A stretch of 12,025 nucleotides of DNA from a bacterium. Its GTDB lineage: Bacteria > Ratteibacteria > UBA8468 > B48-G9 > JAFGKM01. The notes under the pieces are model-generated. The model was not told where the DNA came from and made no database searches. It worked only from the letters and a program-made list of their open reading frames with translations. The DNA is taken from NCBI GenBank assembly GCA_029548585.1, contig JAKPNC010000262.1, positions 1-12,025 of the forward strand, given 5' to 3'. Of the stretch, positions 1 through 7,037 are shown one piece after another; the stretch's first letter is position 1; each line of letters begins with the position of its first letter. The position numbers and the translations under genes are program-made.

Positions 1-350
1 GCTGCCGTTCCTGCTATCAAAGCGCCTATCAGGGAACCTATTACTGGCACAATAATACCCCCTGCAAAAGCGCCGGCTATACTTCCTGCAAGAACTGCCC
101 ATGCGCTTGACTTTGAAGCGCCTGATTTCCTGGCTCCAAGCATGGCCAGAAGATTATCTGCCGATTCGGCAAATGCAGACATGAGGAGGAAAAGAAGCAG
201 TAATTTCCAGCCCATGGAGCTAAAACCTGTTATCAAAGCGTAAAGAAATATTCCCGCCATTATGACGAAAGTGCCCGGCATGCTCAGGAAAATAATCGCA
301 ATACCGGCAACAGAAAAGGTTATAAACAGTACAATGCCCGCAATTTCCAT
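1..350 (-). CDS. DUF456-family small membrane protein (C-terminus beyond window)
   Basis: About 116 N-terminal residues are visible; the rest lies beyond position 1. The start is the ATG at 348-350, preceded by an AGGA-type ribosome site (AGGAAGTTGAATG). The protein is almost entirely hydrophobic: helices at roughly residues 4-22, 26-42 and 48-60, a short polar stretch with MLGARKSGASKSSAWAVLAG at about 69-88, then a Gly/Ala-rich segment (GSIAGAFAGGIIVPVIGSLI) from about 88. That order (MPGT after helix 1, the LGAxxxGASKxxxW loop, a glycine-zipper-like helix hairpin) is typical of the DUF456 family, inner-membrane proteins of about 160 aa with no established function. If the family length holds, about 45 residues are missing. 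It lies 85 bases downstream of the aldolase gene and may be cotranscribed with it. The family call rests on motif recall, not a search. Confidence 0.75.
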   Translation of the reverse strand, partial: MEIAGIVLFITFSVAGIAIIFLSMPGTFVIMAGIFLYALITGFSSMGWKLLLLFLLMSAFAESADNLLAMLGARKSGASKSSAWAVLAGSIAGAFAGGIIVPVIGSLIGALIAGTA

Positions 351-376
351 TCAACTTCCTGAAATGTTGTAAAAGA

Positions 377-416
377 TCCGCAATCTAATTTAAACCTGCT
401 GAACGATTTTTGCGGA
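377..416 (-). other. Inverted repeat between aldolase and DUF456 genes
   Basis: Seven-base perfect arms TCCGCAA (377-383) and TTGCGGA (410-416) enclose a 26-base loop in the 85-base spacer. On the transcribed strand the second arm is followed by TCTTTT, so a weak attenuator is possible. The long loop and poor U-tract make this uncertain. A second small palindrome, CCTGTTTACAGG (421-432), lies just past the aldolase stop codon. Confidence 0.25.
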
Positions 417-435
417 ATTTCCTGTTTACAGGGTG

Positions 436-1473
436 TTATCCGCAGAGTTTTTCAGCGGCGGTTCTCATTCGCCAGGCTGCTTCTTCAATTATTTCCGCGC
501 TATGGTGCCGGTGTGTCACCATGCGCATTTTAGAAGGGGAATAAGAACTTACGAGTACCCCCTGCTCTTTGAATGTTTCAGTCCATTCTTCCAGGCGGTG
601 AACGGAACTGTCAAAGTCAACTGACACCATGTTTGTTTCCACCGTTTCCATTTCCACGGATAATCCCGGCATTTCGCCGACTTTTTCCGCCAGCCTGCGC
701 GCCAGCATATGGTCTTCTTTAAGCCTTTCAATCATGGTTGTTAGGGCGACTATACCGGGTGCGGCTATAACACCGGCCTGGCGCATTCCCCCGCCGAACC
801 TTCCCATGAATCCGCGCGCCCGTTCTATGAAATCAGCGTCTCCGCAAAGGACCGAACCGAGCGGACAGCAGAGGCTTTTGGAAAGGCAGAACATTATTGA
901 ATCAGTGCATGCTCCAAATTTTGAAACAGGCGTACCCGAGGCGGCGGCAGCATTGAATATACGTGCGCCGTCAACGTGTATTTTCATGCCGCGGTTTTTT
1001 GCCAGTTCAAAAAACCTCCGGTTCATTTCCATGGGAATTATCCTCCCTCCGCCCCGGTTATGAGTATTTTCCAGCCACAGCAGTCCGGGTTTCTTGCCAG
1101 AATCTTCAATGGTCCTGCTGACTTCTTCAGGCTCTATTAGGCCTTTGCAACTCCTGAATATGATGGGCTTGGTGCCTGCAACAGCGGAATGGGCGTTTTC
1201 GTAAAAGTATACGTGGGCTTCGGCGTCAACGGCGTAAGAACTGCCGGGAGCAATATGTGACATCATCGCGGCGAGGTTTGCCATGGTTCCGCTTATGAGC
1301 AAAAGGGCTGCCTCTTTTCCGAACATCTCCGCCGCCATTGCTTCCAGCCTGTTTACGGTGGGATCTTCTCCGGTCTTTGAATCTCCCAGCTTCGCCTCTC
1401 TTATAGCATCAAGCATTTCTTCCGTGGGGAGTGTTTTAACGTCACTTCTTAAGTCAATAAGTTTTGGATTCAT
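436..1473 (-). CDS. ltaE: Low-specificity L-threonine aldolase (PLP-dependent)
   Basis: The 345-aa product matches the usual length of bacterial low-specificity threonine aldolases, which cleave L-threonine or L-allo-threonine to glycine and acetaldehyde in the cytoplasm using pyridoxal phosphate. Visible landmarks in order: DLRSD at 7-11, SGTMANL at 61-67, His87 in AEAH (equivalent to the His that stacks on the cofactor), ENTHNRGGGRIIP at 135-147, HVDGARIFNAA at 166-176 with Asp168 and Arg171 as cofactor contacts, SKSLCCPLGS at 198-207 with Lys199 as the Schiff-base lysine, GGGMRQAG at 227-234, and Arg317 near the C-terminus as the likely substrate-carboxylate arginine. All catalytic residues are present. 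The ATG at 1471-1473 has AAGG seven bases upstream. The 127-base leader is filled by hairpins, so the gene may be transcribed separately from the secreted-protein gene upstream. Phenylserine or other beta-hydroxy amino acid aldolase specificity cannot be excluded. Confidence 0.9.
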   Translation of the reverse strand: MNPKLIDLRSDVKTLPTEEMLDAIREAKLGDSKTGEDPTVNRLEAMAAEMFGKEAALLLISGTMANLAAMMSHIAPGSSYAVDAEAHVYFYENAHSAVAGTKPIIFRSCKGLIEPEEVSRTIEDSGKKPGLLWLENTHNRGGGRIIPMEMNRRFFELAKNRGMKIHVDGARIFNAAAASGTPVSKFGACTDSIMFCLSKSLCCPLGSVLCGDADFIERARGFMGRFGGGMRQAGVIAAPGIVALTTMIERLKEDHMLARRLAEKVGEMPGLSVEMETVETNMVSVDFDSSVHRLEEWTETFKEQGVLVSSYSPSKMRMVTHRHHSAEIIEEAAWRMRTAAEKLCG

Positions 1474-1489
1474 GTAATATCCTTTTATC

Positions 1490-1503
1490 CCGTGCGTTCA
1501 CGG
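1490..1503 (-). other. Small hairpin in aldolase leader
   Basis: CCGTG (1490-1494) and CACGG (1499-1503) form a perfect five-base-pair stem with a four-base loop, only six bases from the AAGG ribosome site at 1481-1484. It abuts the larger stem-loop at 1505-1553 with one base between them. No U-tract follows, so it is not a terminator. It could influence aldolase translation or be part of the adjacent palindromic element. Confidence 0.35.
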
Positions 1504-1504
1504 A

Positions 1505-1553
1505 AATAGGCTGCCGCCTGATGTTTGCGCACCCTGGGGTGCGGCTGCCTATT
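1505..1553 (-). repeat. Long imperfect palindrome (stem-loop) upstream of aldolase
   Basis: AATAGGCTGCCGC at 1505-1517 pairs with GCGGCTGCCTATT at 1541-1553: 12 of 13 positions pair, the single mismatch being T1512/T1546. The loop is 23 bases. An overlapping alternative hairpin, CGCACC (1528-1533) with GGTGCG (1538-1543), competes with the inner part of the long stem, so two conformations are possible. There is no T-run on either side. It may be a palindromic interspersed repeat or a folded leader RNA element. Confidence 0.5.
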
Positions 1554-1560
1554 CTCTGAC

Positions 1561-1589
1561 ATGCGGTAGCCGCGGGCTTTAGCCCGCAT
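1561..1589. repeat. REP-like palindrome with GTAG foot
   Basis: GTAG at 1566-1569 stands two bases from the hairpin GCGGGCT (1572-1578), TT, AGCCCGC (1581-1587). The outer bases ATGCGG (1561-1566) can alternatively pair with CCGCAT (1584-1589). A GTAG/GGAG tetranucleotide next to a GC-rich hairpin is the known layout of REP elements mobilised by RAYT (TnpA-REP) transposases, and GCGGGCTTTAGCCCGC-type hairpins recur as interspersed elements in many bacterial genomes. It lies 11 bases past the end of the large secreted-protein A gene. Only one copy is visible, so repeat status is inference. Confidence 0.5.
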
Positions 1590-1600
1590 TCGTACTCAGG

Positions 1601-4600
1601 CTACTTTATTGTTATGGAGAGTGTATTTGAGGCTTTTGAAACATTGCCCCAGCTGTCAACCGCCACTACCTTGTAGTGGTATTCCTTTCCATTTTCAAGT
1701 TCCGGGTCAATAAAGATGTTTTCAATACTGCTGCCCAGGAGATTTGAATGCTCCGCTTCAAACTCTCTTTTATCGCTGCGGTATATGTTGTAGTATCTTA
1801 CGCCCTGCGGCGCGGTTGAAATTCCCCATGAAATTTTCAAGTAAGGAGGTCTTACCTTGTATCCGCGCCATGCAAGGGGATCTGAGCTTTTGCCGGATAC
1901 AAGCTCTTCAATCCTTATCGGGCCTGGAGACGAGGGTCCTTTCAAAGGAGTGTTGTCGGCGTATACTGGTGTGAAACCAGGGTCGTTGGTAACAATTATG
2001 TTGTCAATTGCTATTCCCGCATCGCCTGTTTCAAATTCAATTTCCATTTTTCCGGCCGGCTGTTTTGAAAGAATCTTATCCATTTCAATCCACTGCCACT
2101 CAATTCCCCGTACGGGTATTTCTCCTGCTTTTTTCCCTTTCAGGTTAACCGTGAATTTACCGCTTGCGGCTTTTTCTGCAGGCGGCCAGCCAGTAGTATA
2201 ACTCTGACGTTCAATGTCTGACATTCCCCTGACTCTTGCAATTATCCTGATGTCTCCCTTCCGAGGAGTGTCAATAGTTATTTTCACGGATCCCGTAAGC
2301 CCTTCCTTCAGTTTTTTACTGTAAAAATGTTCGGGATCGGTGACGGCAACGGCGTAAGAGTTGGACGCTCCTTTCGGTTCAAAGAAAGGTACCATTGGCT
2401 CTTTCAGTTTTCCAGTTTCGGCCTGGCAAAAGATTCGGAATACCTGGTTACTGCCGGCAGACACCTCGTTGGAAAATATCCTGCTTTCAAGCCCCGAGTA
2501 TTCCACCGATGTCAGCACGTAAAAACCTTTGCTGCCTGGCGGCAGCGCATGGCTGTTTCCTTTCAGAAGACTGCTGTTTACTCTTTCATAGTTGCGGCCG
2601 CTTTCGCTGGAACGGTACAGGTTGAATCCTTCTATTTCCCTGTGATAACGGGGCTTGTCCCATACCATGGAACCTTTGTCAATCCTTACATTTGCAGGAG
2701 GCTGGGGGTAGCGGACGACGGCAACGTACAGGTCTGCCCACAGCCTGTCGGGATGGTCTCCGGTCAGCATGGGAGAAAAAAAGACGACCTTGGTGAAATC
2801 GGGGCTGGGAGTGGAAGATGTCCTGAACATGGGCTTGTGGTACGCGGTTTTATCCAGGCGGGTTCTGTACCTTATGTGATAATCAAAGAAATTGGTGAAA
2901 GCCGCAGTCCAGTAAGTTTTGTTTTCAAGGTCTATCATCAAAAACGGAGAAACCGGTTCCGCGTAGCCTTCCACCGTCGCAAAATCTTTATCTCTCCTGA
3001 ATTCGTGCGGCCATGTAATCCTGTCAAGGTCCCAGTTGTTTCCTATAAAAGTCACTTTTCCCGTGTAGGGGTCATTGACGCTTATGGTGTTTCTGAAATG
3101 GCTGTGCATTCCCATGGAGCTCATGTGGATAAGGGTGCCGTCTTCAAGGAGCAGTATGGCGTTGTCTCCGGAGCGCGGCAGGCCTGCGGCAAATTCCCAC
3201 CAGTTGTATGAAGGCTGAGGCCTTCCGCCACTGTGGGTGGCAAGGTGTTCGGTGATGGTAACCTTCGGGTTGGGTATTACCCTGAGAAGTCCGCGTTTGT
3301 CTCCTTCCGTCAGGGAGAGCGCCCAAACCTGGTAAGGATTATCCGGGTCGTCAAAATACTTGCCCCTGTTCATGTCAAAAACATAATACCTGTTGTTCTC
3401 TTTATCAACGGCGTTTCTCCAGTTGTTCCAGGCTTTGCCCCAGACGTTTGATATGGGGAAAGAGTCCTGCCCGCTCGGTCCCCTGGGATAAACCTCGTCG
3501 AGTTCCACCTTAGCGGAAATGCTTTTTATCTTGAACGAACGGAATTTTTCTCCGTTCATGTCAGAAAGACCTATCATTGTACTGTCGTCCGAATGCCATA
3601 TAAGGGTATCATGGTTAATGGCTCTTACGTTGGGTCCCCTGCTGCTTCCTGTGCACGGGTTTTCTATCAGTTTCCATCCCGGGCGGGAAGGCATTTTGAT
3701 ATCCAATGTTTCTCCCGTAACGACGTTTCTCAATGCGACAAGATTCAATGACCTGCTGGTGCATATCCAGTCTTCGGGGGCTGCCCCTTTGGGAAGTCGT
3801 TTCAATTCCCATGGAAAAAGCCATACGATGGATTTCCACCTGTCGTTCATGTAACGTGCACTGCCATCGGTCCGCAGCAGTCCTCTCGGTGTTTTCATCC
3901 AACCTGTATAGATATACTTGCCTTCATGGCTGAAATCCGGAGTTCCCACGTATGAATGGTCAACCTTTCCTGCCTGGGTCATGAGCCAGAGTTCCGTTCC
4001 TATGAAAGAATCCCTGAAGATTACTTTTCCCGGGCGGTCCCAGTTGGGATATTGGTTTATCAGTTTCATTTCGTGTATAGGATTGACAGGCGTTTTTGCC
4101 ACCCAGTTTTCAGGCAGAACCGTCTCTCCCATGCGGTGGAGTTCCATTCTCTTTACATGGATTGTTGCCGGATGCCTAGTGGGCGGATAGCCTATATATG
4201 CGAGGGCAACGTCTATGTTTTTCTCGCCTTCTTTGTCCGAAAGTGTTACAGGGAAAGGAAGTTCAATCCATTTGTAATCTTCCGAAACACCCACGGGAAT
4301 CATGTAATTTTCATTTATGGCTGAAAGGTGTACCTGGTGGGTGTTGGTTTTAACCAGTGCCCGTACCACGTAGAATCCGGGAGCAAGGTTTAACGACTGG
4401 TACAGCTTGTCCCGGTGGTACAGTCCTTCAACCGTGAGGGCGTCTTTTTCTTTTCCATCCGTAACAAAGGACGCATCGCTTCCCGGCCTTCTGTAAAGCG
4501 TCCAGCCCGGTACTGTTCCGCTGACCATGAGCATATCCTGGTTCATCAGGAGGGATTTGTTGCTGTTCACGGTTTCCGGCTCGCCTTCTGATACGGCTTT

Positions 4601-5263
4601 GTTATATCCGAAATTTGAGGTGGCAATTACCTTGTATCCCTTATTAACAACTTCTTTTATGTACGAGGAAGTGAAATATTCAAAGAGAGAAGAACCTTCT
4701 TTCTGAAGGACAGACATCTCCGCGGAAAGGTATATGGTACTTCCTGTCACTACGGTGCTGGATATACCGCCTCTTGATTTGCCGTCTTCTGTATATTCTG
4801 CAAGCAGAGTGTTACCAGAATCAGGGTTGCCGTCTGTTAGCGTGAATACGTAATCAACGCCCTTGTGGCTTCCCTCGGTGACTCTCCCTTTTTTTTCGTC
4901 ACCGTCGGTTTTTAGATACATGTGAAAAACGTTGCTTCCTTTTATGTAAGGTTTCGTGAACTCAAATTTGAAGGCGTGCCTTCCTTTTGCCAGCGGCATG
5001 TGCCAGATACGGGATATTACATTCAGTTCGGGGTTGTTTTTTTCCTGTGCCGCTGCTCTTTCGTTTACCCCTATAAGCGTCCATGTATATTTTGCGTCCG
5101 GGTTTGTCCGGAGTGCAACTTTCAATCCCGGAGTAAGGTCGCTGGCAGGCGCTGTCTGCCTTTTTTCCTGTGACTTTATCGGCGTCGATAGTGAAAGAAG
5201 CAGAGAAAGAAAAACTATTGCGTATGTTTTTACATGTAAATCTTCCATGAAATCCCGTTTCAT
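1601..5263 (-). CDS. Large secreted multidomain protein A (lectin-like, propeller-like and FN3-like domains)
   Basis: A 1220-aa exported protein of unknown function. Residues 11-31 form a hydrophobic signal peptide ending near IKS-QEK. Residues 60-235 look like a DOMON/CBM9-type beta-sandwich (MYLKTDGD at 115-122, GSHKGVDYVF at 131-140). Residues 245-375 look like a second beta-sandwich. Residues 390-850 resemble a TolB/oligogalacturonide-lyase-type propeller: TPDFSHEGKYIYTG (441-454) and TPSPDFTKVVFFS (818-830) are PD40-like blade motifs. This region carries His673, His677, His720, His722, His753 and His809, all kept in paralogue B. Residues 852-937 are FN3-like (GFNLYRSSESG). Residues 945-1097 resemble a CBM6/35-type module (QAETG near the start, AIDNIIVTNDPGF at the end). 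Residues 1112-1220 are a second FN3-like domain. The start is the ATG at 5261-5263 with AAGGGAG seven bases upstream. The next Met (M6) has a weaker site. It follows the propeller gene by 145 bases. A polymer-binding or polymer-cleaving role is inference; the gene itself is certain. Confidence 0.9.
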   Translation of the reverse strand: MKRDFMEDLHVKTYAIVFLSLLLSLSTPIKSQEKRQTAPASDLTPGLKVALRTNPDAKYTWTLIGVNERAAAQEKNNPELNVISRIWHMPLAKGRHAFKFEFTKPYIKGSNVFHMYLKTDGDEKKGRVTEGSHKGVDYVFTLTDGNPDSGNTLLAEYTEDGKSRGGISSTVVTGSTIYLSAEMSVLQKEGSSLFEYFTSSYIKEVVNKGYKVIATSNFGYNKAVSEGEPETVNSNKSLLMNQDMLMVSGTVPGWTLYRRPGSDASFVTDGKEKDALTVEGLYHRDKLYQSLNLAPGFYVVRALVKTNTHQVHLSAINENYMIPVGVSEDYKWIELPFPVTLSDKEGEKNIDVALAYIGYPPTRHPATIHVKRMELHRMGETVLPENWVAKTPVNPIHEMKLINQYPNWDRPGKVIFRDSFIGTELWLMTQAGKVDHSYVGTPDFSHEGKYIYTGWMKTPRGLLRTDGSARYMNDRWKSIVWLFPWELKRLPKGAAPEDWICTSRSLNLVALRNVVTGETLDIKMPSRPGWKLIENPCTGSSRGPNVRAINHDTLIWHSDDSTMIGLSDMNGEKFRSFKIKSISAKVELDEVYPRGPSGQDSFPISNVWGKAWNNWRNAVDKENNRYYVFDMNRGKYFDDPDNPYQVWALSLTEGDKRGLLRVIPNPKVTITEHLATHSGGRPQPSYNWWEFAAGLPRSGDNAILLLEDGTLIHMSSMGMHSHFRNTISVNDPYTGKVTFIGNNWDLDRITWPHEFRRDKDFATVEGYAEPVSPFLMIDLENKTYWTAAFTNFFDYHIRYRTRLDKTAYHKPMFRTSSTPSPDFTKVVFFSPMLTGDHPDRLWADLYVAVVRYPQPPANVRIDKGSMVWDKPRYHREIEGFNLYRSSESGRNYERVNSSLLKGNSHALPPGSKGFYVLTSVEYSGLESRIFSNEVSAGSNQVFRIFCQAETGKLKEPMVPFFEPKGASNSYAVAVTDPEHFYSKKLKEGLTGSVKITIDTPRKGDIRIIARVRGMSDIERQSYTTGWPPAEKAASGKFTVNLKGKKAGEIPVRGIEWQWIEMDKILSKQPAGKMEIEFETGDAGIAIDNIIVTNDPGFTPVYADNTPLKGPSSPGPIRIEELVSGKSSDPLAWRGYKVRPPYLKISWGISTAPQGVRYYNIYRSDKREFEAEHSNLLGSSIENIFIDPELENGKEYHYKVVAVDSWGNVSKASNTLSITIK

Positions 5264-5289
5264 TTTATCTCCCTTTTTGCTGATTTAAT

Positions 5290-5318
5290 GTTATACCAAA
5301 CCTGGTGTTTTTTTTAAA
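5290..5318 (-). promoter_or_regulatory. Possible extended -10 promoter for secreted protein A
   Basis: On the minus strand TTTAAA (5313-5318) is separated by 17 bases from TATAAC (5290-5295). The -10 box is preceded by TG one base upstream, giving TGGTATAAC, an extended -10. The -35 box is weak (four of six) and lies in a T6A8 tract. A start near 5283 would leave a leader of about 20 bases holding the AAGGGAG ribosome site. This would let gene A be expressed apart from the propeller gene upstream. Sequence match only. Confidence 0.35.
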
Positions 5319-5331
5319 AAACTCCTTTTCA

Positions 5332-5353
5332 ACCTGTTCAATCGGTAACAGGT
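5332..5353. promoter_or_regulatory. Perfect 7-bp inverted repeat, operator- or hairpin-like
   Basis: ACCTGTT (5332-5338) and AACAGGT (5347-5353) are perfect arms around an 8-base spacer. The repeat lies about 14 bases upstream of the possible -35 box of gene A and 56 bases past the end of the propeller gene. In RNA it would be a modest hairpin, but the T6 run is ten bases further on, so it is a poor terminator. Its symmetry and position equally suit a dimeric regulator site. Confidence 0.35.
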
Positions 5354-5408
5354 AAAGGACCGTTCTTTGTCACGAACCGCTATTCTTTTAAAGCCTTTAA
5401 TATACCTT

Positions 5409-7037
5409 TCATTTCAAATGGGAGTTTTGAATTATCATTCCGTAATTGCCGACCGACATGAAAGCATTGTTTCCGTATTTGATGCCCCAGAAGTCTTTGG
5501 GGGTGCAGGATCTTTTTTCTCTCCATGTTTTCCCATCGGCAGAAACCAGTATCATGCCTGTTTCCCCTATTGCAACAAAGGTATTGTCCCCATAAGCAAT
5601 ACTGCGCAGGTCGGTTACGTTTCCCGTTGATTCTTCTCTCCATGTTTCGCCATCCTCGGAAACCATGAGGGAGTCACCCCTTGCTATTGCGATAAAAAGG
5701 TTTTTACCGAAGGTTATTCCGTAGAGTAATGCCGTGTGGCCTGAAGGTTTCTGCGTCCAGTTCAGACCGTCTTCGGAAAATATAAGAATTCCGTCGTCCC
5801 CTATTATTACAAATCTATTTTTCCCGTATGTTATGCCGCGCAGGTTGGCTTTTGTTCCCGAATCTCTGGGCGTCCAGTTTTTCCCGTCGGGAGAAGTAAT
5901 TATCGTGCCTTCATATCCTACCGCCACAAAAATCCTGTTTTGATATATGACGTCCCACAATATGCTTTTTGTTCCGGAAACCTGCTCTTCCCATGATGCC
6001 ATATCGCGTGAAATCATTATAAGCCCGTCGTATCCGACTGCAATGAAGATGCCGTTTCCGTGGGTTATGCCTCTGAGGTGGGTTTTTGTGCCCCTGGACA
6101 GGGGAACCCATATTTCGCTTTGCGTGGAAACAAGAATTGTTCCGTTTATTCCTGCTGCAATGAAAGTATTATTCCCATAAGCAATGCCGAGAAGATTCTC
6201 GGATGATTCCGTTTTTTTGGGCTCCCATTTAAGTCCGTCTGAGGAAACTGTTATCGCGCCGCCGTATCCGGCAGCAGCAAATGTTTTGTTTCCGTAAGTC
6301 ACAGAATGGAGATAATTTGTAAGTCCTGAACGTCTCTGGACCCAGTTGATTCCATCTGTTGAGGTTAACAGGGTGCCATATGCTCCAACTGCGGTAAAAA
6401 TTCCGTTTCCATGGGTGACGCCCCTGAGATGGTGGGATGTTCCCGAAACCCTGCTTGTCCAGTTTACGCCATCCTCAGAGGTGAGTATGGTGCCGCTGTC
6501 TCCCACTGCGGTAAAGGTGTTATTCCCGCAAGCTATGCCGTGAAGATATATCTCTCCGCCTGAATTCTGCTGAGTCCACTTCACGCCGTCCGGGGAGGTA
6601 AGTATAATCCCTGAATATCCCACTGCTACAAAAAGGTTTTTACCAAATGTTATCCCGTTAAGATATTTTGATGTACCGGAAGAGCGAGGCGTCCACTTTA
6701 TCCCATCGGGTGACGTCATGACGGTTCCGTAACCTCCCACTGCCACATAAGTGCCATTTCCATAAGCCGTTGCGTTAAGGGGCATGGTGGTTTCAGAAAC
6801 AGCATTTTTCCAGTTTATCCCGTCTGCAGAAGTTATTATCGTTCCCCATTCTCCCACGGCTATAAAAGAATTGTTGCAGTAGGAAACATCGTTAATGTTG
6901 TTTCCCTGGGGCAAAGGATTTTTCCATTCCCAGCCATCCATTGTTGATGTGAATGCAAAAAATGCCGTGCAAAAAAAGAGAAATAAGATAGAGCTTATGA
7001 AACAGGCATTTATTCTTTTCGTGGCAATATTATTCAT
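5409..7037 (-). CDS. Secreted 39-residue-repeat (YCF48-like/Asp-box) beta-propeller protein
   Basis: A 542-aa protein with a signal peptide (hydrophobic residues 11-30, cleavage probably near FAFTS, no lipobox) followed entirely by repeats. Units begin at residues 49, 88, 127, 166, 205, 244, 283, 322, 361, 400, 439, 478 and 517: an exact 39-residue period with no insertion or deletion. The consensus is roughly xGITYGNNxFxAVGxxGTIxTSxDGxxWTxxxSGTxxxL. The SxDGxxW part is a short variant of the Asp-box of sialidase, YCF48 and sortilin-type propellers. Unit 13 stops after 26 residues, and the N-terminal DGWEW...NNI segment (about 34-48) supplies the missing outer part, as in velcro closure of a propeller. 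Units 7 and 8 have lost the Asp-Gly (STQSEIW, SRDMASW). The ATG abuts the deacylase stop codon and its ribosome site (AAAGGGG) lies in the end of that gene, so the two are translationally coupled. Its role is unknown; these propellers usually act as binding or assembly scaffolds, and nothing catalytic is visible. Confidence 0.9.
   Translation of the reverse strand: MNNIATKRINACFISSILFLFFCTAFFAFTSTMDGWEWKNPLPQGNNINDVSYCNNSFIAVGEWGTIITSADGINWKNAVSETTMPLNATAYGNGTYVAVGGYGTVMTSPDGIKWTPRSSGTSKYLNGITFGKNLFVAVGYSGIILTSPDGVKWTQQNSGGEIYLHGIACGNNTFTAVGDSGTILTSEDGVNWTSRVSGTSHHLRGVTHGNGIFTAVGAYGTLLTSTDGINWVQRRSGLTNYLHSVTYGNKTFAAAGYGGAITVSSDGLKWEPKKTESSENLLGIAYGNNTFIAAGINGTILVSTQSEIWVPLSRGTKTHLRGITHGNGIFIAVGYDGLIMISRDMASWEEQVSGTKSILWDVIYQNRIFVAVGYEGTIITSPDGKNWTPRDSGTKANLRGITYGKNRFVIIGDDGILIFSEDGLNWTQKPSGHTALLYGITFGKNLFIAIARGDSLMVSEDGETWREESTGNVTDLRSIAYGDNTFVAIGETGMILVSADGKTWREKRSCTPKDFWGIKYGNNAFMSVGNYGMIIQNSHLK
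5412..6893 (-). repeat. Tandem 117-bp coding repeats (12.7 units)
   Basis: The 39-residue protein repeat is a 117-bp periodicity in DNA, from 6893 (first base of unit 1) down to 5412. There are twelve full units and a 78-bp partial unit before the TGA. Bases differ considerably between units while residues at the Gly, aromatic and Asp-Gly-Trp positions are kept, so this is an old, selected protein repeat rather than a fresh tandem expansion. Confidence 0.85.

Noticed and set aside
629..1063. 144-aa plus-strand open frame opposite the aldolase gene
   Set aside because: It is a shadow of the aldolase codons; the minus-strand protein has all family residues in place.
2327..3211. 294-aa open frame on the plus strand
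   Set aside because: It lies wholly antisense within secreted protein A. The matching region of paralogue B does not keep a frame of this length, while the minus-strand protein is conserved throughout. No ribosome site or recognisable motif.
5332..5353. Inverted repeat as an intrinsic terminator of the propeller gene
   Set aside because: The stem is only seven base pairs, moderately GC-rich, and the T6 run begins about ten bases after it instead of directly. Kept as an operator- or hairpin-like site only.
5412..6893. 117-bp periodicity considered as a CRISPR or satellite array
   Set aside because: The period is a multiple of three inside one unbroken frame, units are diverged at the DNA level but conserved as protein, and there are no identical repeats with unique spacers.
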